Source: Candidatus Obscuribacter sp.
GTDB lineage: Bacteria; Cyanobacteriota; Vampirovibrionia; Obscuribacterales; Obscuribacteraceae
Assembly (NCBI GenBank): GCA_016712465.1
Contig: JADJQZ010000001.1
Location: 1,922,001 to 1,986,000 of the forward strand
Reading direction: 5' to 3'
DNA length: 64,000 bases
How positions within the stretch are numbered: position 1 is the stretch's first letter; the number at the start of each line of letters is the position of its first letter. The notes beneath the pieces were generated by a model. The model was not told the origin of the DNA. It ran no database searches and was given only the letters and a program-made list of their open reading frames with translations. A program made the translations under genes and the position numbers. Of this stretch, positions 11,301 to 20,105 are shown in pieces.

Positions 11301-13279
11301 TGCTTGGCGATGCCGTCAGAATCAGGCAAATTCTTCTCAATTTGACCAGCAATGCCGTCAAGTTTACCAATAACGGCGAGGTTTCCATTTGCGTTGACAA
11401 CTCTCCGGCTTATCCGGACATGGTGCGTTTCACCATATCCGATACCGGTATCGGCTTGTCGCCCACGGCCAAGTATCGCCTCTTCAATCCCTTCTTTCAG
11501 GCCGATGGCTCCACCACGCGCAACTACGGCGGTACCGGTCTGGGTCTTTCCATCTGTAAATTACTGGTGGAGTTGATGGGCGGTCGAATTGATTTTTCCA
11601 GTGAGGAAAACAAAGGCGCCAGTTTCTGGTTTGATCTGCCGCTTCCCATTTGCGCCGGAGCCCGCTCCGTAGATGACGCCGTCAAGGCCTATTTGACTAC
11701 GGCAGACCTTGCTTCTCCTGTTTCAGTCGTCACCGGTCGTAGCAGAAGCAGCTTGAATGGCACTGAGTCGCCCTCCTCCGTGCTTCTAGCCAGCGCCTCC
11801 ACTGCCACCCTCAGTCAGATGCCGGCCTACCTGCGCTCCTCCCGCTGGCCGCTATCGGTGCACACCCTGGAACTTGGTGGCAGCCTGCGGGCTGATGGCC
11901 GGTCCTCCTCGGTTCCGATTGCTCTTGAGCCCTTGCGTGCCCTCCTTCTGGATGTGAGCAGTTTTCCTGTTTCGGCAGGTGAAGATTCAGGCGAGGGCGG
12001 TGCCGACTCTGGTGTTAAGGACCCCGTGCTTGGACCGGTCGAACTTGCTTTGAAGGCGCTCAGTGAGGCGCTGGCCAGTGCGAGTGTTCGGCACTTGCAG
12101 TTTGAGCAAGGAGTAAGGATCATGGTCCTCACTCCGGTGGAGGTACAGGGTGTGCTGGGAGCGCTGGAAGAGCAGCTTCTCACCTATGCCAGAAGGCACT
12201 TCCGGCAGTATCAGGTCGGCGGCAGCAGCACCGAAGATATGCAGATAAAGTTGATGTTCCTGGTGAAGCCCAGCCGTTTTGTCGATCTGATGGATGCCTT
12301 CGAGCGGCTCTTGTCCGGTGAATTGAGTCGGGATCCGGGTACTGTGCCTTCGCTGGAGAACCTCTCTGACGGCGGTATACTGCGCAAGAGCAGCAGTCGC
12401 TTGCCGGTTTTGAGAACCACTCTGCCGGTGGCGGAAGTCTCTCCTTACAGGGTGCTGGTGGCCGAAGATAATCCGGTTATGCAGGAGCTGGCCTTGCGTC
12501 AACTGGAGAGACTCGGCTATGTGGCAGAGGTGGTGAAGAACGGTAAGCAAGCTGTAGAAGCTGTTCGCAGTCGTAAGTATGCAATGGTTTTGATGGATTG
12601 CCAGATGCCGGAAATGGACGGTTATGAGGCCACTACCGTAATTCGGCGCGAGGAAGGTGGCGCCCATCATGTGCCTATCATTGCCATGACGGCCTCGGCT
12701 ATGAAAGGCGATCGGGAGAATTGCCTGGCCTCGGGCATGGATGATTACCTCTCCAAGCCGGTCAGCCAGAGTGATCTGTTGAGGGTTCTCAACCGCTGGG
12801 TTCTTCATGTGAGCGAAGTGGAAGCGACGCCGGCTTCGCCGTCGACCCGCGACCTGTCGCGCCAATTGACTAAGAACAGCGCCGAGCCTTCTGTAGCCGG
12901 TGAGCAGGCTCATTCAGGAACAAGTTCAGACAGGAACACGAACTCCACCGTGGATGTAAATGAGCTGGTCAATTTGTATGGCGGGGAGGATCTGCCGCGT
13001 TTGATCGAAAGCTTTTTGCAGGAGTGCGAGAGTCTGATCAGTGATATATCCATTGCTTATGAAAATGGTCGAGTCGATGAATTGATCCGCCTCGCTCATC
13101 AGCTGAAAGGGCTCGCGGTTGTCATGACAGCCGTGCCCCTGTCGGATACGGCCCTGGAGCTGGAACGGGCGGCCCGCCGGTCTTCTGGCGATGTTGAGAA
13201 TCTGCTAATCCGCTTGAGCAGTGACTTTTCTTCAGTGCGTGACTACCTTTACTCGTTCCTTAGCGGGAAAGATCTATAA
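8321..13279 (+). CDS. Hybrid sensor histidine kinase with multiple PAS, GAF, receiver and HPt domains
   Basis: A 1652-residue soluble phosphorelay protein; no transmembrane helix is evident. Order: PAS (about 30-150), GAF-like (155-320), PAS domains near 335-450, 478-590, 595-715 and 715-840, a short coiled coil, HisKA with FVANISHEIRTP (His894), HATPase with N box NLTSNAVKF, DTGIGLS and GGTGLGLSI, a long poorly conserved linker (about 1120-1370), a receiver with VLMDCQMPEMDG (Asp1426) and an HPt domain with LAHQLKG (His1593). All phospho-acceptors are present, so an internal His-Asp-His relay is likely. The start is GTG. The gene is divergent from the uridine-kinase-like operon. Its partner regulator is unknown. 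Confidence 0.92.
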   Translation: MNPGENIEAGTVDQEHGQAGEDGNGQSGPDFTGFGFQDLINSVEAIIWEADFKSSAITYVSNYVVELLGYPLDKWLQDPDLFASIVHPDDLQLIARAKGSVTALNNRYQVTYRVVKSSGEIVWLSDRVQVIFEASEPKLLRGISTDVSERRRVEEALALVVEVTLAASELESVPDIAQVSLSRICELLDLCFGQVWFLDKGASFLKASPQVHFATLNRDAEFEINALRQESLEHLFDPQIAEGLPGLAAVSGGAVFSDDLSCEPRRRLAHSKELRSGFAFPVRNGDELVCVFEVFSRHLIVPDKFLLNAIDEIAAHLSVVFERRIAQELLTIQREHEEAILDAMPVMVWFKDTNGRILRVNKAGAAIRGMEPWEMTGKTDWELYPDEADYYYADDLEVISSGKPKLGIVEQHLLGDGSKTWVSTDKIPYLDQFGNIKGVIVFASDISKLKNAEEELLAIREDLENKVAERIKELDEANIYFALSRDLLCIAGKDGYFRRLNTAWEEKLGYTLSELLERPYTSFIHPDDLDKTLALAQHLNKGGYIRNFENRYVRKDGSICWLLWSASASLDGDAIYSVAYDITDRKAAEFELYDMSMALKNAVEGIAKVDPESRYLSVNESYASLHGLSSEEFVGRSVIDFIAPEDQSTWFDCYGEMLRKGKAEVELSGRKESGHCFHEQITLVKVEGAYRHFQGYYIFDKDITARMATENSLRQSEARFHNLASHMPGGIYQYLRRPDGSFYFPYVSPGCGAILGISPEEIMASPELLFTLLNPEDVPKLDQALEESSRLMKTFIFEGRIDTPAGERWIHAESTPEFHENGDVIFNGLVTDITEKRYADEKIRKLNEDLSERVEKLAAVNKELESLTRKLELAYDAAMEASKVKSEFVANISHEIRTPISAVIGMSELLLDTNLSDEQRQFSSMVKDSAQSLLTIINDILDFSKMEAGHLELEVTEINLLNLVEDSAELLAPSARKKGLSLVTYVAPELPETVLGDAVRIRQILLNLTSNAVKFTNNGEVSICVDNSPAYPDMVRFTISDTGIGLSPTAKYRLFNPFFQADGSTTRNYGGTGLGLSICKLLVELMGGRIDFSSEENKGASFWFDLPLPICAGARSVDDAVKAYLTTADLASPVSVVTGRSRSSLNGTESPSSVLLASASTATLSQMPAYLRSSRWPLSVHTLELGGSLRADGRSSSVPIALEPLRALLLDVSSFPVSAGEDSGEGGADSGVKDPVLGPVELALKALSEALASASVRHLQFEQGVRIMVLTPVEVQGVLGALEEQLLTYARRHFRQYQVGGSSTEDMQIKLMFLVKPSRFVDLMDAFERLLSGELSRDPGTVPSLENLSDGGILRKSSSRLPVLRTTLPVAEVSPYRVLVAEDNPVMQELALRQLERLGYVAEVVKNGKQAVEAVRSRKYAMVLMDCQMPEMDGYEATTVIRREEGGAHHVPIIAMTASAMKGDRENCLASGMDDYLSKPVSQSDLLRVLNRWVLHVSEVEATPASPSTRDLSRQLTKNSAEPSVAGEQAHSGTSSDRNTNSTVDVNELVNLYGGEDLPRLIESFLQECESLISDISIAYENGRVDELIRLAHQLKGLAVVMTAVPLSDTALELERAARRSSGDVENLLIRLSSDFSSVRDYLYSFLSGKDL

Positions 13280-13334
13280 TTGTGGTTCGAGCTACTGATC
13301 GCTTTTCTTTTGCAAAAATAGAGCCTGTTAACCT

Positions 13335-15755
13335 TTGATACTTATAAGACTTGCTTCGATTATTCTCCTCACCGGCATTCTGGCTGTTGCTGCCCTTTTC
13401 TTTCTGGCTCAGAGTCGACTGCCGGTCCTCGACGGTGTTGTCAATTTAGCTGAATTGTCCCGCGGTGCGGCTGTTAAGTTCGACGATCGCCAGGTGCCGT
13501 ACATTGAAGCCGGCAATGATATTGATCTTTTTCGGGTGCAAGGCTATGTAACAGCTTCGCACCGATTGTTCCAGATGGACATGGCGCGTCGCGCTGCGCT
13601 TGGTCAGCTTTCTGAAGTCTATGGCGCCCAGACCCTTACCCAGGACAAACTGATGCGCACCGTGGGCATCGGTCGCATTGTCAAAGAGGAATTGAAAAAT
13701 CTACCCAAAGACGTGGTCACGGTTCTGGATGCTTACTGTCAGGGTGTCAATTCCTATATTTCCGGCAATAAAGATCGGCTACCCATGGAGTTTCTCCTCC
13801 TTGGTTACAGCCCGCGCCCCTGGACCCCGCTCGATACGCTGGCTATACTCAAGCACAGTCAGTATGAACAGGATGAGTCCTGGCGCCTGGACGAATTGCG
13901 CCAGCGAGTGCTCGATAAGGCCGGCAATAAAGATGCCTCCTTCTTGTTTGAGAGACCGTTTTCCGCTCCGGCTAGAGTGGGATTGGTAAAGACGGCGCCC
14001 CTGCTTGCATCGGCACTGAGTTCCCCACCTTCCGACCCGGCTCTTGCCGCTTTCAGCCCGGCGCCCTGCACCGGCAGTAATGGCTGGGTGCTCTCCCAGT
14101 CAGTCACTGATACGAAAGGCGCCATCCTGGCCCTGGACAAACACCATCGCTACAGCCTGCCCTCCGACTGGTATCTGGTCAGCTTGCGCAGCCCCGACCT
14201 GCATTTAGCTGGTGCCACTATCGCCGGTGTGCCGGGCATCATGTGCGGGCGCAACGATAAGGTTGGCTTCGGTTTGCTGGCTATGAAAGTAGACGTGCAA
14301 GACCTCTTCCTGGAGCAGTTTTCGAGCCAGTTTCCCGGTAAATACAAGACGGCGCAGGGTTGGGAGAATGCCTCCGAGGTGGTCGAGGAGATTCCGGTAC
14401 GCTTTTCCGACAAGCTGCTTTTTACCTCTAATCTGCTGCACAAAGTAGGTATGACCAGGCACGGTCCCCTGCTCTTCAAGAGCGAAGAGAGTGGCGTCAG
14501 TTTGTCCTGGATTGGGGCGGTGACTCCCACCAAGGGTGGTGCCTCCTATTTTCAGACCCTGATGGAACTCAGCCGGGCTAAAGATTTCAAAGAATTTCAA
14601 AACTCCCTCTCTCATTACAGCGGCTCTCCGTTTACGGCTCTCTATGTAGATAAGGCCGGTGCCTGCGGATATCAGCAAGCCGGTACGATTCCCCTGCGCG
14701 CTGCCGGGGCGGCCTTTGGCCCCCACGAGGGCTGCCTATTGGCTCCCGGTTTCACGGGCACAGGCGACTGGGTTTCCACTATTCCCTTCAAAGATCTGAT
14801 GCAGGGGCTCAATCCGCCTCTGGGCTATTTCGTTGCCAACTTCCAGGACTTCAAACCCGAGATGCCGTTTAACTTAAACCTCTACCGCGGGCAAAGGGTG
14901 CTTTCTGTTTTGCAGGCTTTTAAGGGTACTAAAGCCGGCTTACCGGAGATGGCTGTATTACAAGGCGACAGCCAGGCGCCTCTGGCGCCGCTGGTGAAAG
15001 CTACACTGGCTGAAGCCGTGGCTAAGTCCGACCTGATCGACTCCTACCAGCTTGCCGCCATGGATGCACTCGATAAATGGGACGGAGCCGTACTGGAGAA
15101 CAGTGCCGGTGCAGCTGTTTATGAGAGTTTTGTGCGCACTGTGGTGCGGCGGGTTCTCGCTCCCAGGTTGGGCGGTCAACTCACTAATGAGTATCTGGAG
15201 CGCTATCCTTCCTGGCCCAAGTTTGTGGAAACTGTTTTGAAGGAAAAGGGCACCAACTGGCTGCCGCCGGAGGAGCGGACTTTCAAGAATTTCATCATCA
15301 CATCCTTTGTGCAGTCCATAAAGGATATCCGCATGGCCAGCAATTCCGATGAAAGCAGCCGCTGGCGCTGGGGTGAATTGCACAAGGGGAATTTCCCTCA
15401 CTTCGTCTTGCAAGTATTCCCCCAGGCCGATCCTGTATTGGCTCCCTTGCTTTCTATGAACGGGGTACGCTTGAGTGGTGATCAGGACACGGTGAATACT
15501 ACCGACAGTACCCTCGCCCGTGGTAAAGATCAGTTCTTGTCCAGTCAGGGTTCGACCATGCGTCTACTCATAGATATGAGCGACGATGAAAAGTTCTATC
15601 AGACCCTTGTGCTTGGTCAGAGCGGTCATATGCTGGCCGGTGCCAGGTTTGATCAGTTGCGCAGCTGGCTTGCCCTGAAACCCCTGCCTGTCGCTTTTGC
15701 TCCGAATTCGGAGGCTAAGATTTGCCAGCACAGACTACTCTTTACCGATCGCTGA
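13335..15755 (+). CDS. Penicillin acylase family N-terminal-nucleophile amidase
   Basis: The 806-residue protein has an N-terminal membrane anchor or signal (ILLTGILAVAALFFLA) and the family's early block VPYIEA...DLFRVQGYVTASHRLFQMDMARR...G. The autoproteolytic site is visible as CTGSNGW, with Ser248 as the expected nucleophile that becomes the N-terminus of the beta chain. Members hydrolyse amide bonds of penicillins, N-acyl homoserine lactones or other acylated compounds in the periplasm; the substrate here cannot be told. The start is TTG. Its 3' end overlaps the start of the DUF3160 gene by 34 bp, suggesting translational coupling. Confidence 0.9.
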   Translation: MILIRLASIILLTGILAVAALFFLAQSRLPVLDGVVNLAELSRGAAVKFDDRQVPYIEAGNDIDLFRVQGYVTASHRLFQMDMARRAALGQLSEVYGAQTLTQDKLMRTVGIGRIVKEELKNLPKDVVTVLDAYCQGVNSYISGNKDRLPMEFLLLGYSPRPWTPLDTLAILKHSQYEQDESWRLDELRQRVLDKAGNKDASFLFERPFSAPARVGLVKTAPLLASALSSPPSDPALAAFSPAPCTGSNGWVLSQSVTDTKGAILALDKHHRYSLPSDWYLVSLRSPDLHLAGATIAGVPGIMCGRNDKVGFGLLAMKVDVQDLFLEQFSSQFPGKYKTAQGWENASEVVEEIPVRFSDKLLFTSNLLHKVGMTRHGPLLFKSEESGVSLSWIGAVTPTKGGASYFQTLMELSRAKDFKEFQNSLSHYSGSPFTALYVDKAGACGYQQAGTIPLRAAGAAFGPHEGCLLAPGFTGTGDWVSTIPFKDLMQGLNPPLGYFVANFQDFKPEMPFNLNLYRGQRVLSVLQAFKGTKAGLPEMAVLQGDSQAPLAPLVKATLAEAVAKSDLIDSYQLAAMDALDKWDGAVLENSAGAAVYESFVRTVVRRVLAPRLGGQLTNEYLERYPSWPKFVETVLKEKGTNWLPPEERTFKNFIITSFVQSIKDIRMASNSDESSRWRWGELHKGNFPHFVLQVFPQADPVLAPLLSMNGVRLSGDQDTVNTTDSTLARGKDQFLSSQGSTMRLLIDMSDDEKFYQTLVLGQSGHMLAGARFDQLRSWLALKPLPVAFAPNSEAKICQHRLLFTDR

Positions 15756-18232
15756 AGGTGCGTCGGCCTCTGCTAAACGGCGGTCTGGCATCACTTCTGG
15801 CTGTCAGTCTGGTATCCGGCCTGCTTTTGCCGCCTTCGCAAATGGCTCTGGCCCAGGGCGTCACTGATTCATCGGTGCGAGGGCTGGGCGAATCCGGTTT
15901 TCGCAACAGCAGCATCATTAAACTGAATGAGCTGGAGAATCCCAGCCGCAGCCTGACGCCGACCAGTTCCTCCGATATATTTCCCGTGGTCAACCTCAAC
16001 CTCAGTACGCCGCAACCTCTCTCTTTGAGCGGCATCAAGATATCCGGCTTGTCGCCGGAAAACATCAAGACCCTGGCTTACTATCATATGGTGGTCCTGC
16101 ATGGCAGCGCCGACCAGGGCACCGCCTACGATACCATGTACGGAATCTATCAGAACAACCGGCTATCCGGGCGCAGCAATTTTGTAACGGCCGACACCTT
16201 TGTGCACGCCTACTTTACTTATATGAACACGCTCACCGTCAAGGTGGTTGAAGATACGCTCTATCAGGAGCTTTACGATTTTCTCAAAGACTTGCGGGAT
16301 TCTTGCGTAAAAGATTACCGCATTTGTGATATCGCTGAAATCAAAGATGACATTCAGCGTAATCTGGGTTTTATTCTTGTATCTATAAAGCTCCTGCGTC
16401 CCGATGAGCCGATTCCCGATATGGGCGGTGCCTCCGACCTGGCTCAGGCTGAAATAGCCCTTATGAAAAAGGGGCAGAAGGCCAGCTCGCCGATATTTAG
16501 CCGGGAAATTGACTATGCAAGCTTCAGACCGGCTGGTTTTTACGGGTCCCTGGGCAGTTACGGGGTGAGCCGCGCGGCGCGCTTTTACAGCGCTTACAGT
16601 TGGTTGTCCCGCATGGCCTTGAGCCTTTCCGATCTGACCATCAATACGCAATCCGGCGGTGGTAATTCTTTCCGGCGGGCCGTGCTGCTCTTTCGGGCCG
16701 TGCAGTTGGGAAGAAGCGCCGATGGTAAGACGCTCATGGAGAAATGGCGTCGCTTGACCGACATCGTGCTGGCCTTGAGCCAGGGGCAACTGAGTAAGGA
16801 GCCGACCATTTATCCCGAGGAGATGAAGTCCATCTTCACCGACGCCAAGTTGGAATTCAAAGATCTGCTTGTCACGCTGGCTCAGCCCCTGGCCCGGGCC
16901 CGTCTTTTGATTTCCATTAAGAAGCAGAAACCCCAGGGTCTCGATGCCACTTCTATCTTCGATATGACCAGGGCGCGCAAGGAGGAAGATTCCACCACCG
17001 TCTTTCGCCTTTTTGTGCCGGTATCCTCGGTAGAATTGGATTTCTTGAAGGAACTGGCCTCATCCTATCAGGAGGAAGGCCAGGACAAGGCGATTGTGCC
17101 GCTCTCGCTGCTCAACCTCTTTGCTATGGGTTGCCCTCAGGCAAGCAATGCCCTTTCGGTTCTAGCCGAGCAAATTGACAGCCGGGCCATAAACGTCGTT
17201 GCTGATTTCGTCAGGGTTTTATCCCGGCGCAGACCTGAGGATGCCGATGCCATGGTGCGGCAGACGGAAAAACGCTGGTCTTTGATCAGTGAATATTTCA
17301 GACCACTCAAGAAAGGTAGCCAGGCTTGCTTGTTATCTACCGTCTGGATGCAGCAGCGTTTGCTCAGTGCTTCCGGTGCTTTTGTAGACTCTTTCCTGAC
17401 CATTGATACCAATCTCTATCCGCCACCGCCTGCGGCGCCGGGCACGAGCGTCGGCAGTGCGCCGGCAAAACCGCCTGAAACCACCGCCAGCAAACCGGCT
17501 CCTGCTGCGGCGGCGGCGGTAGGCGCTGCGACTGCCGGTAGTGCTACCGGTTCTAACCCTGCATCTGCCCCGCCTCCTGTATCCAGTTCATCTCCTTCAG
17601 GCAATACATCTACTGCAACCAATACGTCTACTTCAGCCAATACCAGGCGCTCCGGGAAGCCCGCTGCCGCTAATTTTCATTATCTTGAACCGAGCATCGC
17701 CTTATATTCAAAAATTGCCGCTTTCTTGAGCGAGTCTATGAAAGAATTGACCCGTCTCAATGCTATGCCGGAGAACCTTCGTACCAAGGGTGATGACTTT
17801 GTGCGTTTGACTGAGAGGCTGGTGAAGATCAGCGAGAAAGAGCTTGCGTCGGAGCCGCTGCCCCTGCCGGATTTTCGACTGCTGGCCAATATCGACCAGA
17901 TCCTTCCGGCTATCTCCGGTCCGACCAGCGCCTGTATATACACCGGTAGTGGTGCCAGCATGGGTCTGGGAGATCCCGGTGCGCTCTTCATACTTTTCAA
18001 TACCGATCAAGGTCCGTACTTGAGCCGCGGTGCGGTCTATTCTTATTATGAAGTGGCGGGCGGACCCTACAAGCCCCAGCACTGGCAGCGTAAAAAGAGC
18101 TTTGGTTTCTTGCGTCCACCGGGATGGATCAGTCAATTCAACCTGGTGGATGAGAAAAAGACCGACCCGCCCGTCAATGCGCCGGCCGGAAAAACCGTTG
18201 ATACCAGTCAGCCGCCCACCAACAGGAAGTGA
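15722..18232 (+). CDS. Secreted DUF3160 protein
   Basis: The 836-residue protein has a hydrophobic signal region (LASLLAVSLVSGLLLPP) ending near ALAQG. The segment FVTADTFVHAYFTYMNTL with the following helices matches DUF3160, a family of unknown function. A low-complexity Ala/Pro/Ser/Thr stretch near 570-640 separates two folded parts. The TTG at 15722 is supported by GGAGG at 15710-15714, 7 nt upstream, inside the acylase gene; the 34-bp overlap points to coupled translation with the acylase. Confidence 0.8.
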   Translation: MPAQTTLYRSLKVRRPLLNGGLASLLAVSLVSGLLLPPSQMALAQGVTDSSVRGLGESGFRNSSIIKLNELENPSRSLTPTSSSDIFPVVNLNLSTPQPLSLSGIKISGLSPENIKTLAYYHMVVLHGSADQGTAYDTMYGIYQNNRLSGRSNFVTADTFVHAYFTYMNTLTVKVVEDTLYQELYDFLKDLRDSCVKDYRICDIAEIKDDIQRNLGFILVSIKLLRPDEPIPDMGGASDLAQAEIALMKKGQKASSPIFSREIDYASFRPAGFYGSLGSYGVSRAARFYSAYSWLSRMALSLSDLTINTQSGGGNSFRRAVLLFRAVQLGRSADGKTLMEKWRRLTDIVLALSQGQLSKEPTIYPEEMKSIFTDAKLEFKDLLVTLAQPLARARLLISIKKQKPQGLDATSIFDMTRARKEEDSTTVFRLFVPVSSVELDFLKELASSYQEEGQDKAIVPLSLLNLFAMGCPQASNALSVLAEQIDSRAINVVADFVRVLSRRRPEDADAMVRQTEKRWSLISEYFRPLKKGSQACLLSTVWMQQRLLSASGAFVDSFLTIDTNLYPPPPAAPGTSVGSAPAKPPETTASKPAPAAAAAVGAATAGSATGSNPASAPPPVSSSSPSGNTSTATNTSTSANTRRSGKPAAANFHYLEPSIALYSKIAAFLSESMKELTRLNAMPENLRTKGDDFVRLTERLVKISEKELASEPLPLPDFRLLANIDQILPAISGPTSACIYTGSGASMGLGDPGALFILFNTDQGPYLSRGAVYSYYEVAGGPYKPQHWQRKKSFGFLRPPGWISQFNLVDEKKTDPPVNAPAGKTVDTSQPPTNRK

Positions 18233-18234
18233 TC

Positions 18235-18939
18235 ATGAAGTTTGAAATGTCTCTCTTACTTGCCGCCGCACTCACTCTCGGTCAATTTCCTGGTGCGGCT
18301 GCCCTTGCCGGTCCCGCCGGTAGTCTTGCCGTGCCGGCTGAATCAACCTTGCCTTTGAGCAAGGAGGAGCGTTTGCAGGAGGAAGGCCAGTTGCTCACTT
18401 CCCTGCGCGATATGCATGAGGTTTTGCGGCGGCTCAAAAGAGATTTGCAAGACCTGCGTCATGAGGTAAATCGGCGGCAGGTTTCAGCCGTGAGTCCGGT
18501 GGGCGGGGACATGTTCTTGATGGACCCCTGGTCGAGCGAGAACCCGATTCTGGCTCCTTTCGCAGCTCAGACGCCGGCTGTTGATCCTGAGCAAGCTCCT
18601 TACTTGCCGGTCAGACCCAAGTTTTTCAACGCTTCCATGACTGCCGTTTCCGACTCAATGAAGCAAGCCCGTGATACTGCCACCGTTCTTCGAAACGAAG
18701 TGGCGGCACTGGGATCAGACTCTGAAGCCATGAAGAAATTGCAGCTTATGGACGACTTGCTGACCGACTTCGACAATAAGTTCGGTCAACTGCAGGCTCT
18801 CAACAAAGAGCCCTATGAGAATAAGCCCTTGAATGATCTGGCTTGTGCCTTTGAAATTTCCGTGCATGATCTCGATCGCTTAGCCCAGGATTCCTGGCGA
18901 GTCATGGATCGCCTGCTGAAGGGGCAGAAGAAAAAATGA
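18235..18939 (+). CDS. Secreted coiled-coil protein of unknown function
   Basis: About 234 residues with a signal peptide (MKFEMSLLLAAALTLG...AALA) and a charged helical region rich in Leu/Arg/Glu (about 45-80) likely to form a coiled coil. I recognise no domain. A GTG at 18229 is possible, but the ATG at 18235 is better spaced from AGGA at 18224-18227. The stop of the DUF3160 gene (18230-18232) lies just before it, so acylase, DUF3160 and this gene probably form one operon acting outside the cytoplasm. Confidence 0.7.
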   Translation: MKFEMSLLLAAALTLGQFPGAAALAGPAGSLAVPAESTLPLSKEERLQEEGQLLTSLRDMHEVLRRLKRDLQDLRHEVNRRQVSAVSPVGGDMFLMDPWSSENPILAPFAAQTPAVDPEQAPYLPVRPKFFNASMTAVSDSMKQARDTATVLRNEVAALGSDSEAMKKLQLMDDLLTDFDNKFGQLQALNKEPYENKPLNDLACAFEISVHDLDRLAQDSWRVMDRLLKGQKKK

Positions 18940-19040
18940 CAGCTAAATAATGTTGTTTTATTAACCCCTGAATTTGACTGAAAACCCTGTATTGGCAAGG
19001 CTTTGATTGCGGTATGGGGAGAGGATATCGACTGGCTCTC

Positions 19041-19069
19041 TTGTCAATTCTTTGGGGACTGACTAGGAT
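19041..19069 (+). promoter_or_regulatory. Putative sigma70-type promoter for the TPR gene
   Basis: TTGTCA at 19041-19046 and TAGGAT at 19064-19069 are spaced by 17 bp. The predicted start is about 45 nt before the ATG at 19120. Confidence 0.4.
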
Positions 19070-19119
19070 GCTCAGCTATAGCTTAGGCGGCGGGAATTCA
19101 GTAAAGGTCGGCAATCAAT

Positions 19120-20064
19120 ATGGAATCAGTAACTAGCCTTCCGGTAGGAGCCCTTACCAGCGAGCCGACTTCGGCAACTTCGGAAATATCGGTCAAGTTG
19201 CCTCTCTCCAGTGGCGCCGGCCAGGAAAATCTTTTTGACCATGCGCTTATGGCGAGAGCATATCTTTCCGAGGGGCGTTTTGACGAAGCCGAGCGTCTCT
19301 ATAAACTGGCCCTTGATGTCTCACAGGATTTCTATGGAGCAAGCCACGGAGAAGTGGCTCCCCACCTGGAGAATCTTTCATCCTTTTATGTAGGACGGGC
19401 TCGCTACCAGCAAGCGCGACCTTACCTGGAGCGCCTCTACGCTCTTCGTCTCAGCCAGCGTTCCTTCGGTTCCGACCGCTACTTCCAGCCCTTGTTGGCC
19501 ACTGTTGAGCAACTCTCTCTGGTGCTGGAACATCTTTGCGAGTCGGAGCAGGCCGAGAAACTTTATCTGGCCACTCTGCGTGCCGCAGAGAAAGATTTTG
19601 GTTCCGATAGCGAGCACACCTTGATCGTGCTTGGTAAGTTGGGCGAATACTACAGCCGTACAGGGGTTTATGTGGCTGCCCGTGCCGTCTTTGAGGAATT
19701 GCTCGATATCCTCTCGCATAAGCATGGTGCTAATTCCCTGGAACTATCGGCGGTGCTCTCGCAGTTATCGGAAGTATACGGACGCCTGGCACTCTATTAC
19801 GATCGCATCGCCGTTCTGGAGCGGCAGGTGGAAATAACCGAATGTGTTCATAACGGCACCGGCGTAGCCCTCGCTTCTCAGTTGGTACGCCTGGGCGAGG
19901 CTTTGAGTGTGGCTGCCAAACACTATCAGTGCAAGGAGTTTGCCGAGCGCGCCCACTTGATCTATTGCCGGGCTCTCAGTATTTATGAGCGCTTCAATGG
20001 TGCCAATACCCCTACCATTCAAGGTCTGAGAGCCAAGCTCAGTAAATTGGCCGCAGGCGCTTAA
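19120..20064 (+). CDS. TPR protein of the kinesin-light-chain-like type
   Basis: The 314-residue product carries consecutive helical repeats with the pattern A..LY..AL......GA.H..VA..L..L...Y from about residue 40 to 240, typical of TPR_10/TPR_12 repeats that act as protein-binding scaffolds. No signal peptide or enzyme domain is seen, so it is probably cytoplasmic. It is convergent with the SpoIID-like gene, 41 bp away. Confidence 0.8.
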   Translation: MESVTSLPVGALTSEPTSATSEISVKLPLSSGAGQENLFDHALMARAYLSEGRFDEAERLYKLALDVSQDFYGASHGEVAPHLENLSSFYVGRARYQQARPYLERLYALRLSQRSFGSDRYFQPLLATVEQLSLVLEHLCESEQAEKLYLATLRAAEKDFGSDSEHTLIVLGKLGEYYSRTGVYVAARAVFEELLDILSHKHGANSLELSAVLSQLSEVYGRLALYYDRIAVLERQVEITECVHNGTGVALASQLVRLGEALSVAAKHYQCKEFAERAHLIYCRALSIYERFNGANTPTIQGLRAKLSKLAAGA

Positions 20065-20105
20065 CCCGGCGTCCGCTTTCCTTATCTGCAAGCGTTGCTT
20101 TGAAA

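Noticed and set aside
11987..12913. 308-codon minus ORF inside the hybrid kinase gene
   Set aside because: It lies antisense to well-conserved receiver sequence and shows no family features; long antisense ORFs are expected at this GC content.
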